This document shows positions 52,644 to 61,149 of a DNA stretch of 64,000 bases, piece by piece. The notes below the pieces were generated by a model. The model did no database searches, was not told where the DNA came from, and saw only the letters and a program-made list of their open reading frames with translations. A program made the translations under genes and the position numbers. Position 1 is the first letter of the stretch; every line of letters starts with the position of its first letter. The stretch comes from Ginsengibacter sp963792025 (GTDB lineage: Bacteria; Bacteroidota; Bacteroidia; Chitinophagales; Chitinophagaceae): assembly GCA_963792025.1 (NCBI GenBank), contig CAWBUS010000013.1:248001-312000 (forward strand). The letters are read 5' to 3'.

Positions 52644-53528
52644 GTGCAAAGCACAGTACTCAATCATCATTTCGAAGCTGAAAAAAACAGGAAGGCTCTA
52701 CTGTATACATTATGCATTGTTGGCCTGTTTCTAATCATTGCAATATTTTATACATGGCCTTTATTGATTCCACCAACTCCGCAGGTACAGGATTTAATTG
52801 ATGTAAACCTTGGAAACGAGCAGGAAGGAATGGGCGACGTGCAACCGCTGGTAAAAGGGGAAAGAGCACCAGACAATCAAAGTATGCCTTCACATCAAAA
52901 AGCCGCTAAGGTAACGCAGGAGCCTACACGAAATGTCCAGGCGGACGAGAATAACGATGACAAAGAAGCTGCGCCAGTTACCAAAGTGGAAAAGCCAAAG
53001 GAAGATGCTAAAGAAATAAATAAACCCAGCACTGATAAAACAACTAAAAAAATTAACCCATCGCCGATTGTAAATCCAAATCCTGCACCTCCCAAACCAA
53101 AACTTCCTTTGTATAAAGGAGGCACCGGAAATGGTGGCAATGGCGCTACCGAAGACAATGGATATAGGAACCAGGGTTACAAACCGGGTAATGGTGATGC
53201 GGGTAGCCCGGATGGCAAGCCTGATGCGTATGGGAATTCACCCGGTGGCAGAAGTGGCGTGAGCGTGGTTCGCGGATTATCCGGCCGGAGGATCATCCAT
53301 TTTCCAAACATGACGGATGACTTTAATGAAAATGCCAAAGTTTATGTTGACATAAAAGTTGACGCCAGTGGAAAGGTTATTGATGCAGGAATAGCACGTG
53401 GAACCACCACTTCAAACAGTTCTCTCCGAAGCATTGCTATTGATAAAGCAAAACAATTAAAATTTCCTCCCAGCCAGCAGGATGTCGAAAGCGGTACCAT
53501 CCTTTTTGTGTTTGTTCTGAAAAGCTAA
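52644..53528 (+). CDS. TonB-like energy transducer
   Basis: 294 residues, GTG start. One membrane helix at about 21-40 (LLYTLCIVGLFLIIAIFYTW) follows a short cytoplasmic end. A long Pro/Lys/Glu-rich spacer (about 70-150) then crosses the periplasm. A Gly/Asn-rich linker leads to a C-terminal domain 'AKVYVDIKVDASGKVIDAGIARGTTTSN ... IAIDKAKQLKFPP', which is the TonB beta-alpha-beta pattern. It should pass energy from an ExbB/ExbD complex to outer-membrane receptors; exbB/exbD are not in the window downstream, where folC follows. Confidence 0.82.
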   Translation: MQSTVLNHHFEAEKNRKALLYTLCIVGLFLIIAIFYTWPLLIPPTPQVQDLIDVNLGNEQEGMGDVQPLVKGERAPDNQSMPSHQKAAKVTQEPTRNVQADENNDDKEAAPVTKVEKPKEDAKEINKPSTDKTTKKINPSPIVNPNPAPPKPKLPLYKGGTGNGGNGATEDNGYRNQGYKPGNGDAGSPDGKPDAYGNSPGGRSGVSVVRGLSGRRIIHFPNMTDDFNENAKVYVDIKVDASGKVIDAGIARGTTTSNSSLRSIAIDKAKQLKFPPSQQDVESGTILFVFVLKS

Positions 53529-53579
53529 TAAAAGTTATGAGCTATCAGCTGTGAGCTACTTCCATTCCCGGTATCAGCT

Positions 53580-53587
53580 TATATTTG
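53580..53587 (+). promoter_or_regulatory. -7 promoter element of folC
   Basis: TATATTTG (then C), an exact match, 7 bases before the ATG, implying a leaderless or near-leaderless mRNA. It follows a GAGCTATCAGCTGTGAGCTA micro-repeat. Confidence 0.45.
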
Positions 53588-53594
53588 CTCCCCC

Positions 53595-54884
53595 ATGAAT
53601 TACGAGCAAACAATACATTATCTCTACAACAAACTTCCGCTCTTTAGCAGCATTGGTATTAAAGCATACAAAGCTGATTTAAATAACACTATTGCACTCT
53701 GTAATTACCTTGGAAACCCTGAAAGTAAAATAAAAACCATACATATAGCTGGAACTAACGGGAAAGGCTCAACGAGCCATATGCTCGCTGCAGTATTTCA
53801 GGAAAATGGCTATAAAACGGGTTTATACACTTCTCCTCATTTGAAAGATTTCCGCGAAAGAATTAAGCTGAATGGTGAGATGATTCCACAGGATTTTGTA
53901 ATTGATTTTGTGGAAAAGACGAAAGCTTTTTCTGATGAGATAAATCCGTCTTTTTTCGAACTCACTTTTGTAATGGCACTTGAATATTTTGCGCATCAAA
54001 GGGTTGATATCGCTATAATTGAAACCGGTCTTGGCGGCAGGCTGGACAGTACAAACGTTATCACTCCCGAAGTTTCGATCATTACTAATATTGGATTTGA
54101 CCACATGGATATTTTGGGTGACACACTTTCGAAAATTGCGGGAGAAAAGGCGGGTATTATTAAACCGGAAATACCGGTAGTTATCGGGGAAACAACAGCT
54201 GAAACAAAAACAATTTTCGCGGATAAAGCACAAGAAAAAAATGCGCCGATATTTTTTGCCGAAGAGAAATATGAAATTGTTGCAACAACTCCGATCAATG
54301 AATTATTAACAGTCGGAATGCGTCATACCGCTGGCACACAAACGAATTTCTACGAACTTGATCTGACAGGCTTTTACCAGGCAAAAAATTTACGAACGGT
54401 CTTGACTTCTATTGATGTATTAAAAAATACATTTTCACTACAAAAGGAAAATATTAAATCTGCATTAACCCATGTAAAAAACAGCACCGGCCTGCACGGC
54501 CGATGGGAGGTTATACAAAGGGCCCCAACTATAGTTTTAGATGTGGCGCATAATGTTGATGGAATACAACAAATAATTAACCAGGTTAAAAATACATTTT
54601 ATGAAAACCTGCATATTGTGTTTGGTATGGTAAAAGATAAAGAGATAGAAAAGGTGCTGGAGATTTTACCGAAGAATGCTTTGTATTATTTTACGAGGGC
54701 TCAAATAGCTCGTGCTTTACCCGAAACCGAACTATTGCAAAGAGCACAAAAATTTAATTTAAAAGGATCATCGTACGATGAAGTTAACAAAGCTTTAAAA
54801 GCTGCAATAGTTATTGCATCCGAAAAAGATTTGATTATTGTATGCGGCAGTGTGTTTGTTGTGGGAGAAGTTAATATTACTTGA
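53595..54884 (+). CDS. folC: bifunctional folylpolyglutamate synthase / dihydrofolate synthase
   Basis: 429 residues, a Mur-ligase-type ATP-dependent enzyme that adds glutamate to dihydropteroate and folates. The P-loop is AGTNGKGSTSHMLA (about residues 53-66); 'GLYTSPHLKDFRERIKLNG' is the FolC signature; 'IIETGLGGRLDSTNVI' and 'ITNIGFDHMDILGDT' complete the active site. The C-terminal domain has RWEVIQRAPTIVLDVAHN. It follows the TonB-like gene by 66 bases and converges on the Nudix gene. Confidence 0.95.
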   Translation: MNYEQTIHYLYNKLPLFSSIGIKAYKADLNNTIALCNYLGNPESKIKTIHIAGTNGKGSTSHMLAAVFQENGYKTGLYTSPHLKDFRERIKLNGEMIPQDFVIDFVEKTKAFSDEINPSFFELTFVMALEYFAHQRVDIAIIETGLGGRLDSTNVITPEVSIITNIGFDHMDILGDTLSKIAGEKAGIIKPEIPVVIGETTAETKTIFADKAQEKNAPIFFAEEKYEIVATTPINELLTVGMRHTAGTQTNFYELDLTGFYQAKNLRTVLTSIDVLKNTFSLQKENIKSALTHVKNSTGLHGRWEVIQRAPTIVLDVAHNVDGIQQIINQVKNTFYENLHIVFGMVKDKEIEKVLEILPKNALYYFTRAQIARALPETELLQRAQKFNLKGSSYDEVNKALKAAIVIASEKDLIIVCGSVFVVGEVNIT

Positions 54885-54932
54885 AAATTATGCTAACGGT
54901 AAGTGACGCACTGGCAAATGACGTTTGACAAA

Positions 54933-55472
54933 TTATATCTCTCCCATTTTTCTCAATGCATAAAAGATGCAATTAGCATGAAGGGATTGAACAATTTTAT
55001 TATCAAGAAATAATTTTTTTAATTCATCAAATGGAATGGTAACCACTTCAATATCTTCATTAGGATCTAAATTTTGAGTGCCTGTTTTTTTGCCACCCCG
55101 CGCCAAAAAAAACCACGTATAATTATTAAGAACTCCCGGATTGGCCGCCGCCATTCCCACCTGTTCAACAGATGTAAATTCGTAGCCCGTTTCTTCCATC
55201 AACTCTCTTGCTACCGCTATTTCCGGCAATTCGTTTTCATCAATAAACCCGCCGGGCAACTCAAGCAATACTTCTTCAACAGGATGCCTGTATTGTTTTA
55301 TCATCACAGCTTTCCCGTCTTCGGTAATGGCTAATGCACATGCTGTCTTTGGTAATTCTACAACAAAATATTCCGGAATAATCTTACCCTCGGGAGTTAT
55401 ACACTTATCTTTTCTTGCAGTAAAATATTTGTGCTTTGTTATGTACTCTGAGGACAACGTTTTCCATTTCAT
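54933..55472 (-). CDS. Nudix hydrolase (ADP-ribose pyrophosphatase type)
   Basis: 179 residues from the ATG at 55472 (an in-frame TTG at 55538 gives a poor extension). The Nudix box is complete: G75-x5-E81-x7-R89-E90-L-M-E93-E94-T-G96-Y97 within GGFIDENELPEIAVARE and the next residues. 'EYFVVELPKTACALAITEDGKAVMIKQYRHPVEEVLLELP' is the ADP-ribose/nucleoside-diphosphate sugar type entry. It hydrolyses nucleoside diphosphate-linked substrates with Mg2+. It follows YfiT by 73 bases on the same strand. Confidence 0.92.
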   Translation of the reverse strand: MKWKTLSSEYITKHKYFTARKDKCITPEGKIIPEYFVVELPKTACALAITEDGKAVMIKQYRHPVEEVLLELPGGFIDENELPEIAVARELMEETGYEFTSVEQVGMAAANPGVLNNYTWFFLARGGKKTGTQNLDPNEDIEVVTIPFDELKKLFLDNKIVQSLHANCIFYALRKMGEI

Positions 55473-55545
55473 ACTTAAGTAATTTATAACACAAATTCGT
55501 GTAATATAATCCGATCTATCGAGATCGTGTAATAACAATAATAAC

Positions 55546-56100
55546 TTAATTCCAATTCATTCTTTCCCGCAGTTTCACTATTTGTGCAGTATGATGAAGA
55601 CCATGCCATGAATAAGTCTTTAACAAATCCCATAGGGTCATTGTCTTTTTTCTTTCAGGATGATACACCGTGCGATGCCATTGGTTTTCCGACATATCAT
55701 TCATCAACTCGTACCACCGCGTATGTAAGGCGTGAAGCAATGTTAGAGAAACATTGATTGGTAAATTTTTTGTATCAGGTAACAAAGCCCAGGCGTCCTG
55801 ATCGTATGGCTTTATCGTGGGATTATCTTCTGTAAGGCCAAGTTTAAATCGAATATAGGCATTCATGTGGCTGTCGGCAATATGATGTATCAACTGATGT
55901 ACCGTCCATCCTCCGGGCCGATATCGTGTATAAAGTTGTTCAGCATTTAGGTTCTGAATAGCAAATTCTAACATCACAGGAAGCATCTTAATATCGCTCA
56001 ATAATTTAAATTTCAGAGCGTCGCCATACAGATCATTATAAACGACGCCTTCTTCTTCCTTTCCTATTGGATAACTTAAATGATGTTCATCGTTCTCCAT
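55546..56100 (-). CDS. YfiT/BstA-type DinB metal-dependent protein
   Basis: 184 residues of the DinB four-helix-bundle fold. The YfiT-specific opening LSYPIGKEEE, the first metal histidine in VHQLIHHIADSHMNAYIRFK (H72/H73), and the H-x3-H pair H166/H170 in SWHGLHHTAQI supply a divalent-metal site. Members are annotated as putative hydrolases or bacillithiol transferases. Bacteroidota may use bacillithiol-like thiols, so a thiol S-transferase role is possible. It follows the FKBP gene by 9 bases. Confidence 0.9.
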   Translation of the reverse strand: MENDEHHLSYPIGKEEEGVVYNDLYGDALKFKLLSDIKMLPVMLEFAIQNLNAEQLYTRYRPGGWTVHQLIHHIADSHMNAYIRFKLGLTEDNPTIKPYDQDAWALLPDTKNLPINVSLTLLHALHTRWYELMNDMSENQWHRTVYHPERKKTMTLWDLLKTYSWHGLHHTAQIVKLRERMNWN

Positions 56101-56109
56101 AAAAATTTA

Positions 56110-56817
56110 TTATTTATGAACAATATCCAGCAACTCAATTGTGAATACAAGGGCTGCACCACCTGGTATTGCGCCGCCTGCACCTCTATCCCCATAACCC
56201 AAATCAGAAGGTACATATAATTTCCATTTACTTCCAACGGGCATTAATTGCAAAGCTTCAGTCCAGCCACGAATAACACTGCCTACGGGAATAATAAGCG
56301 GCTCACCTCTTTTATAAGAATTATCAAATTCTTTGCCATCAATCAAAGCTCCGATATAGTTGGCTTTTACGGTATCTGTTGCTGTCGGGATCGCACCGGT
56401 ACCTGCAGTAAGTATTTCATATTGCAAACCGTCGGGCAATGTAATTACGCCGGGCCGTTTTTTATTTTCTTCTAAAAATTTTGCTCCGGCAGCTTTTTCT
56501 GTATTTGTTTTTGCCATCATAAATTCCTGTAATTTATTTTGTATAGTCATGTTACATTGTTCTGGTGAAATTAAAAGTGTTTTGTTATTGTAAACGTCTT
56601 CGTAAGCTTTTTTAACCATAGCAGGGTTTATATTTTCGGCTCCCTGGGCTTTGTAATATTCAGCAGTTTGAACGCCCATTGCGTAGCTGAGGCTGTCCAA
56701 CGTACTAAGTTTGGTGAGTACTGCAGGTTTTTTTGCAACAGTTTTCGTTACAGGTTTCTTGGTTTGAGCGTAGGAAACTGAAATTAGTATTGGTAAAACA
56801 AATAATATTTTTTTCAT
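56110..56817 (-). CDS. FKBP-type peptidyl-prolyl cis-trans isomerase (FkpA-like), secreted
   Basis: 235 residues. A signal peptide is present (LFVLPILISVSYAQ). Residues about 40-115 form the helical dimerisation region (LSTLDSLSYAMGVQTAEYYKAQG). The FKBP domain is at about 130-235: VKANYIGALIDGKEFDNSYKRGEPLIIPVGSVIRGWTEALQLMPVGSKWKLYVPSDLGYG. The aromatic pocket residues (Y, F, W) are present. It assists periplasmic protein folding. A minus-strand TACTTTGC box at 56845-56852 probably drives it together with YfiT. Confidence 0.93.
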   Translation of the reverse strand: MKKILFVLPILISVSYAQTKKPVTKTVAKKPAVLTKLSTLDSLSYAMGVQTAEYYKAQGAENINPAMVKKAYEDVYNNKTLLISPEQCNMTIQNKLQEFMMAKTNTEKAAGAKFLEENKKRPGVITLPDGLQYEILTAGTGAIPTATDTVKANYIGALIDGKEFDNSYKRGEPLIIPVGSVIRGWTEALQLMPVGSKWKLYVPSDLGYGDRGAGGAIPGGAALVFTIELLDIVHK

Positions 56818-56876
56818 TGAGGTTTGTTTAAATTTTTAAGTTTGGCAAAGTAACGGATTTGCAGCTTTATTATTTC

Positions 56877-57635
56877 TTAATCTTCTCTGAAATCTTTTCC
56901 GGTAAGATGGATAAACACATCTTCAAGATTGGCAGACTTGGTAACCTTTGGCCGCTCAAAACCGGATTCAACAAGGTCATCAATTAATTTATCGGGAGAT
57001 TGAAGTGCGATTATTTTTCCTTCGTCCATGATGGCAACACGGTCGCAAAGTTGCTCGGCCTCATCCATATAATGCGTGGTAATTATTACCGTGGTTCCTT
57101 TGTCTCTTATCTGCTTTATTAGCTCCCACAGGTTTCGCCGTGCCTGCGGATCAAGGCCTGTTGTAGGCTCATCTAAAAAAATTATTTTGGGCTGGTTAAT
57201 TAACGTAGTGGCAATTGAAAATCGCTGTTTCTGTCCACCACTCATTTCTTTATACTTATTCTTTGCCTTGTCTTTCAGATTAACCATTTCCAGTAATTTC
57301 ATCGAGTCGGTGCTGGTATTGTATAATCCGCAAAAAAGATCAATTAATTCAAGAAGGTTCAAGCCTGGATAAAACCCCGATGTTTGCAATTGCACGCCAA
57401 TAATTTTTTTTATTTTATCCGGTGATTTATCAAGATCCAGTCCATCAACAATCACTTTTCCTGAAGATTTATCACGAAGTGTTTCGATTATCTCCAGTGT
57501 TGTCGATTTACCGGCGCCGTTAGGGCCGAGTAAACCAAATATCTCGCCTGAATACACATCAAAAGAAATTCCTTTAACAGCTTCAAACTTGCCGTAATTT
57601 TTTTTAAGATCTTTAACTGAAATAATTACTTCCAT
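56877..57635 (-). CDS. ABC transporter ATP-binding protein (no permease nearby)
   Basis: 252 residues. Walker A is LLGPNGAGKSTTLE (about 35-48), signature KEMSGGQKQRFS, Walker B KIIFLDEPTTGLD with the H-loop in VIITTHYMDEAEQLCDR. It matches ABC-2/DrrA-type export ATPases. No ABC-2 permease gene is beside it: the neighbours are FKBP downstream and fbp upstream. The partner must be encoded elsewhere or have been lost. It stands as a single gene. Confidence 0.92.
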   Translation of the reverse strand: MEVIISVKDLKKNYGKFEAVKGISFDVYSGEIFGLLGPNGAGKSTTLEIIETLRDKSSGKVIVDGLDLDKSPDKIKKIIGVQLQTSGFYPGLNLLELIDLFCGLYNTSTDSMKLLEMVNLKDKAKNKYKEMSGGQKQRFSIATTLINQPKIIFLDEPTTGLDPQARRNLWELIKQIRDKGTTVIITTHYMDEAEQLCDRVAIMDEGKIIALQSPDKLIDDLVESGFERPKVTKSANLEDVFIHLTGKDFRED

Positions 57636-57659
57636 CTATTCTCTTTGTTTTTTATTAAA

Positions 57660-57730
57660 CGAATTTTTCTAATTACACTAATATTTTACGACTTCGAATT
57701 GACAATAACCATTGACCAATGAACAATCCC
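57660..57730. repeat. degenerate spacer micro-repeats
   Basis: AATTACACTAATATTTTACG followed by TTGACAATAACCATTGACCAATGAACAAT, decayed copies of the AATTACACGAATT and GTCAATG unit types seen elsewhere in the window. Confidence 0.5.
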
Positions 57731-57736
57731 TTTTCA

Positions 57737-58751
57737 CTAAATATTCACCCCAAGACATTCTTCCAATTCTGCCATCATCGCTGCGCTCCCAATATATAAT
57801 GACGTTCGCTCATGCAGTTCAGTTGGTTGCTTTTCCAGTATTCGCTGCCTGCCATCGGTAGCCTTCCCTCCGGCACGCTCAACAATATAGGCAAGCGGAT
57901 TGCACTCGTATAACAAGCGCAACTTTCCCTTTGGTTTTGCGGGTGTAACGGGATACATAAAAATTCCTCCTTTTATTAAATTGCGATGAATATCCGACAC
58001 CATGCTCCCAATATATCTTTGCGTGTAAGGCCCGCCGTTAGATTTATTTTTTCGTTGGCAAATGTCAATGTACTTTTTTCACTTCTTCAGTGTAAAGAAA
58101 AAAGTTACCATGATTTACTGAGTATATCCTCCCATTTTCCGGGCAATGAATATCCGGGTGGCTCAGGCAAAATTCACCAATGGAAGGATCTAATGTAAAG
58201 CCATTAACCCCTCTCTTTGTAGCATATACAAGGATGGTGGATGAGCCGTAAATAATGTAACCCGCCGCAACCTGCCGCATTCCCGGCTGCAGAAAATCTT
58301 TAATGGTTAATGCAGTTCCTGTTTCGCTTACACGGCGATAGACGCTGAAAATTGTTCCGATAGATACATTCACATCTATATTAGTACTGCCATCCAGCGG
58401 ATCAAACATGCAAATATATTTTGAAGCCCGGCTCACTTCGTTATCGAAAATAACGACATCATCCAGTTCTTCGCTGGCAATACCCGCACAACTTATTCCA
58501 TGTCTTAATACACGTGTAAACTGATCGTTGGCAAATTCATCTAACTTTTTCACTTCTTCTCCCTGTATATTCACATCTCCTGTGTCACCCAAAATATCAA
58601 CAAGTCCCGCCTTATTTACTTCTACGTTTACCCGTTTTGCGGCAAGGCCAATATCTCTTAAAAGCCCCGCCAGTTCGCCGGTCGCCATAGGAAATGCCCG
58701 CATTTCTCTTATAGTAAATTCATCTAAAGTGAGTACCTGCCTGTTAACCAT
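57737..58751 (-). pseudogene. fbp: class I fructose-1,6-bisphosphatase, interrupted by a single-base frameshift
   Basis: Two reading frames together cover one FBPase. The first (58751-58065, 228 codons) has the N-terminal domain and metal site CMFDPLDGSTNIDVNVS, ending ...TEEVKKVH-stop. The second, resuming in VKKYIDICQ and continuing RYIGSMVSDIHRNLIKGGIFMYP and GKLRLLYECNPLAYIVERAGGKATDG, reaches 57737. Removing one base from the six-A run (coding strand; T-run 58074-58079 on plus) restores the normal V-K-K-Y-I-D reading and a 337-residue protein, the usual length. The break may be a sequencing error, a real mutation or transcript slippage. The enzyme is central to gluconeogenesis, so true loss would be surprising. 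Confidence 0.85.
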
Positions 58752-58948
58752 ACACTGTATTAAGCATTTTTGAAAGGAAACAAAAATAGGTCAATTAATT
58801 AATTTGGGCTTACGGGATGGCGCCGGATTATTTCTGCCGAAAAGACCGGCAGGATTGTTGGCTTCTTTTTAACTCACCTGGTTGCATAAAAAATTAAAAT
58901 GGCATTGGGAATTCATTTTACTTTGCAACCCTAAATGAAATATTGACT

Positions 58949-60218
58949 ATGAAGGTGTTTAAATTTGGTGGTGCCAGCATTAATAGTTTTGAACGCATTC
59001 AAAATCTCGCAGTAATATTAAATGAATATAAAGATGAAAAGATTTTGATCGTGATTTCTGCGATGGGAAAAATGACCAACGCTCTTGAAAAAGTTACAGA
59101 AGCTTTTTACGCCGGCAGAAAAGAAGACGCTTTGCAACTTTTTAACCAAATAAAACAAAATCATTTAACGCTGTTAAAATATGCCGTAACCCAACAATGG
59201 GAAGTGGCTACCAACGATCTGCTTAATTTTTTTACAGAAGTAGAATGGTTACTGCATGACAAGCCTGTGAAGGATTACAATTATTATTATGACCAGGTGG
59301 TGTGCGCCGGCGAACTTTTATCAAGTACGATTGTGAGTTATTTTTTAAATGAAGAAAAAGTAAATAACAAATGGATAGATGTGAGAGATTTACTTCGTAC
59401 TGATGATACCTTCAGGGATGCGGTAATTGACTGGACCGTTACCGAAAAAAATATTAGCTGAAAGAATTCTTCCACTGTTTGAGGAAACCAACTTAATTAT
59501 AACGCAGGGTTTTATTGGCTGTACCGATGAAAATGAAAGTACTACGCTGGGCAGGGAAGGAAGTGACTACACCGCTGCCGTTTTTGCTAATATTCTAAAC
59601 GCGGAGAACGTAACTATCTGGAAAGATGTAGAGGGGGTAATGAATGCTGATCCCAAAGATTTCCCTGATGCCGTAAACATCGCGGAACTTAGCTACAAAG
59701 AAGTAATTGAAATGGCTTATTACGGAGCGCAGGTTATTCATCCCAAGACCATTAAACCTTTGCAGAATAAAAACATTCCGTTGCACGTAAAAAGTTTTCT
59801 TAATGCACAACTACCCGGCACCGTTATAACTTCAAAAAATCCGCACAACCTGCCGCCTATTATTGTATATAAACGCAAGCAGGTATTGGTAACATTTGAA
59901 TCAAAAGATTTTTCTTTTGTAGAAGGGAAGCCGGTAAATGCATTATATGAAATTCTTGAAGACATAAAAATAAAACCCAACCTTACACAAAATGCTGCCA
60001 TAAGTTTATATGTGTGTATGGATGATATTGCAGAAAAAATTGACAAAATTGCCGCGGATGCTTCAGCTATATTTGACGTGCAACTGGAGAAGAATCTGAC
60101 ATTGCTTACCATCAGGCATTATAGCGGCCAATTTTTGAGCAAACTAACGGAAAACAAAAAAATTGTTTTGGAACAAAAAACGGCAGATACCGTACAGGTT
60201 TTAATGAGAGAAACTTAG
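58949..60218 (+). pseudogene. lysC: aspartate kinase, interrupted by a single-base frameshift
   Basis: The first frame starts MKVFKFGGASINSFERI (the KFGGAS substrate/ATP motif) and ends ...VIDWTVTEKNIS at 59461. The second picks up as KKILAERILPLFEETNLIITQGFIG and runs through TTLGREGSDYTAAVFANIL to the ACT-type C-terminal regulatory part (residues about 300-422). Deleting one base from the seven-A run at 59445-59451 joins them into a 422-residue monofunctional aspartate kinase. The enzyme starts the lysine/threonine/methionine pathway. The ATG at 58949 was preferred over a TTG two codons upstream; a TACTTTGC box lies at 58919-58926. Confidence 0.85.
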
Positions 60219-60982
60219 TCTATAACATAATCTCCTTTACGATCGATCAATACAATAGGAAGCTGGCGGGTTTCTTCAAACTTATCATAAGCATCTTTCA
60301 ATTCCATTGCGAATTTCTGCAACGACAGATTATTTTTCGCAGCTTGCTTAAAATATTCTAGCGATCTTTTTGAATTGTACCTGAACGGGAATACGTGAAC
60401 CGGAATAAAATCTTCTCCACTTGATTTTGCATAACCGGCAATAAGAAATATTTCTTCAATATCTTCATCAGTTACCGGAATGCAGCCTACGGAGACGCAA
60501 CTCCCATGAATATAAATTGCATTTCCCGGGTGAAGCGAATCACTTAAAATCTTGTCAGAAGCATTTGGATAATTTAATCCTAAAGCCAGGTGATAATTAC
60601 TGTGCGAATTAAATTCATTGATATAATAAAAACCTTCGGGAACCTGGTAATCACCCTGTAATCTTTTAGGCCCCATGGTACCGCTTTGCATGCAAACTTT
60701 ATATGTTTTGAAAAGTTTATATTTTTCTTTAGAAGTATTTTTTACCCACACTTCAAGTTGGGCATCGTACTTAAAACTGCGGATATAGACGTATTTAGCC
60801 GGCCATTGCAATCCCTTTGCTTCAAATTCCTTTTGCAGCGTATCTTCCTTGCTTTCTAAAATACCAGCCAGCCTGAATGAAGCTTTTTTCTCAGCAACAA
60901 AGGAGTTTTGGGCAGCGGCAGTAAATGAGGTAAGGATTATTACTACGAATACGAAAAAAGAAGCGGGAATTTTATTCATCAT
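60215..60982 (-). CDS. L,D-transpeptidase (YafK/ErfK-like), secreted
   Basis: 255 residues with a signal peptide ending SFTAAAQ. The YkuD-type catalytic site is IYIHGSCVSVGCIPV with H159 and C167; 'YQVPEGFYYINEFNSHSNYHLALGLNYPN' is the YafK-branch marker. It should act on peptidoglycan, forming or cutting 3-3 crosslinks or attaching lipoproteins. Two ATG codons are adjacent at the start. Its stop overlaps the convergent lysC stop by 4 bases. Confidence 0.92.
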   Translation of the reverse strand: MMNKIPASFFVFVVIILTSFTAAAQNSFVAEKKASFRLAGILESKEDTLQKEFEAKGLQWPAKYVYIRSFKYDAQLEVWVKNTSKEKYKLFKTYKVCMQSGTMGPKRLQGDYQVPEGFYYINEFNSHSNYHLALGLNYPNASDKILSDSLHPGNAIYIHGSCVSVGCIPVTDEDIEEIFLIAGYAKSSGEDFIPVHVFPFRYNSKRSLEYFKQAAKNNLSLQKFAMELKDAYDKFEETRQLPIVLIDRKGDYVID

Positions 60983-61149
60983 TTTTTCTATAGGAGATTA
61001 TAGTTATAACGTAAAAATAAATTTTTTATTGAAAAAATAATGTGCAGAAAATTTCTTAACTAATAATTCTAATTCACCAATATTTTCAATGGCTGGAAAA
61101 ACGGGCAATCCATAGCTGATAAACGTATGCACCCGCGGACACAGAAAGG

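Noticed and set aside
55473..55538. N-terminal extension of the Nudix protein from a TTG at 55538
   Set aside because: The extra residues do not look like the family and overlap an AATTCGTGTAAT-type micro-repeat.
58065..58085. Programmed -1 frameshift (dnaX type) in fbp
   Set aside because: The A-AAA-AAG-like run is there, but a -1 shift leads to the wrong frame; a +1 shift is required.
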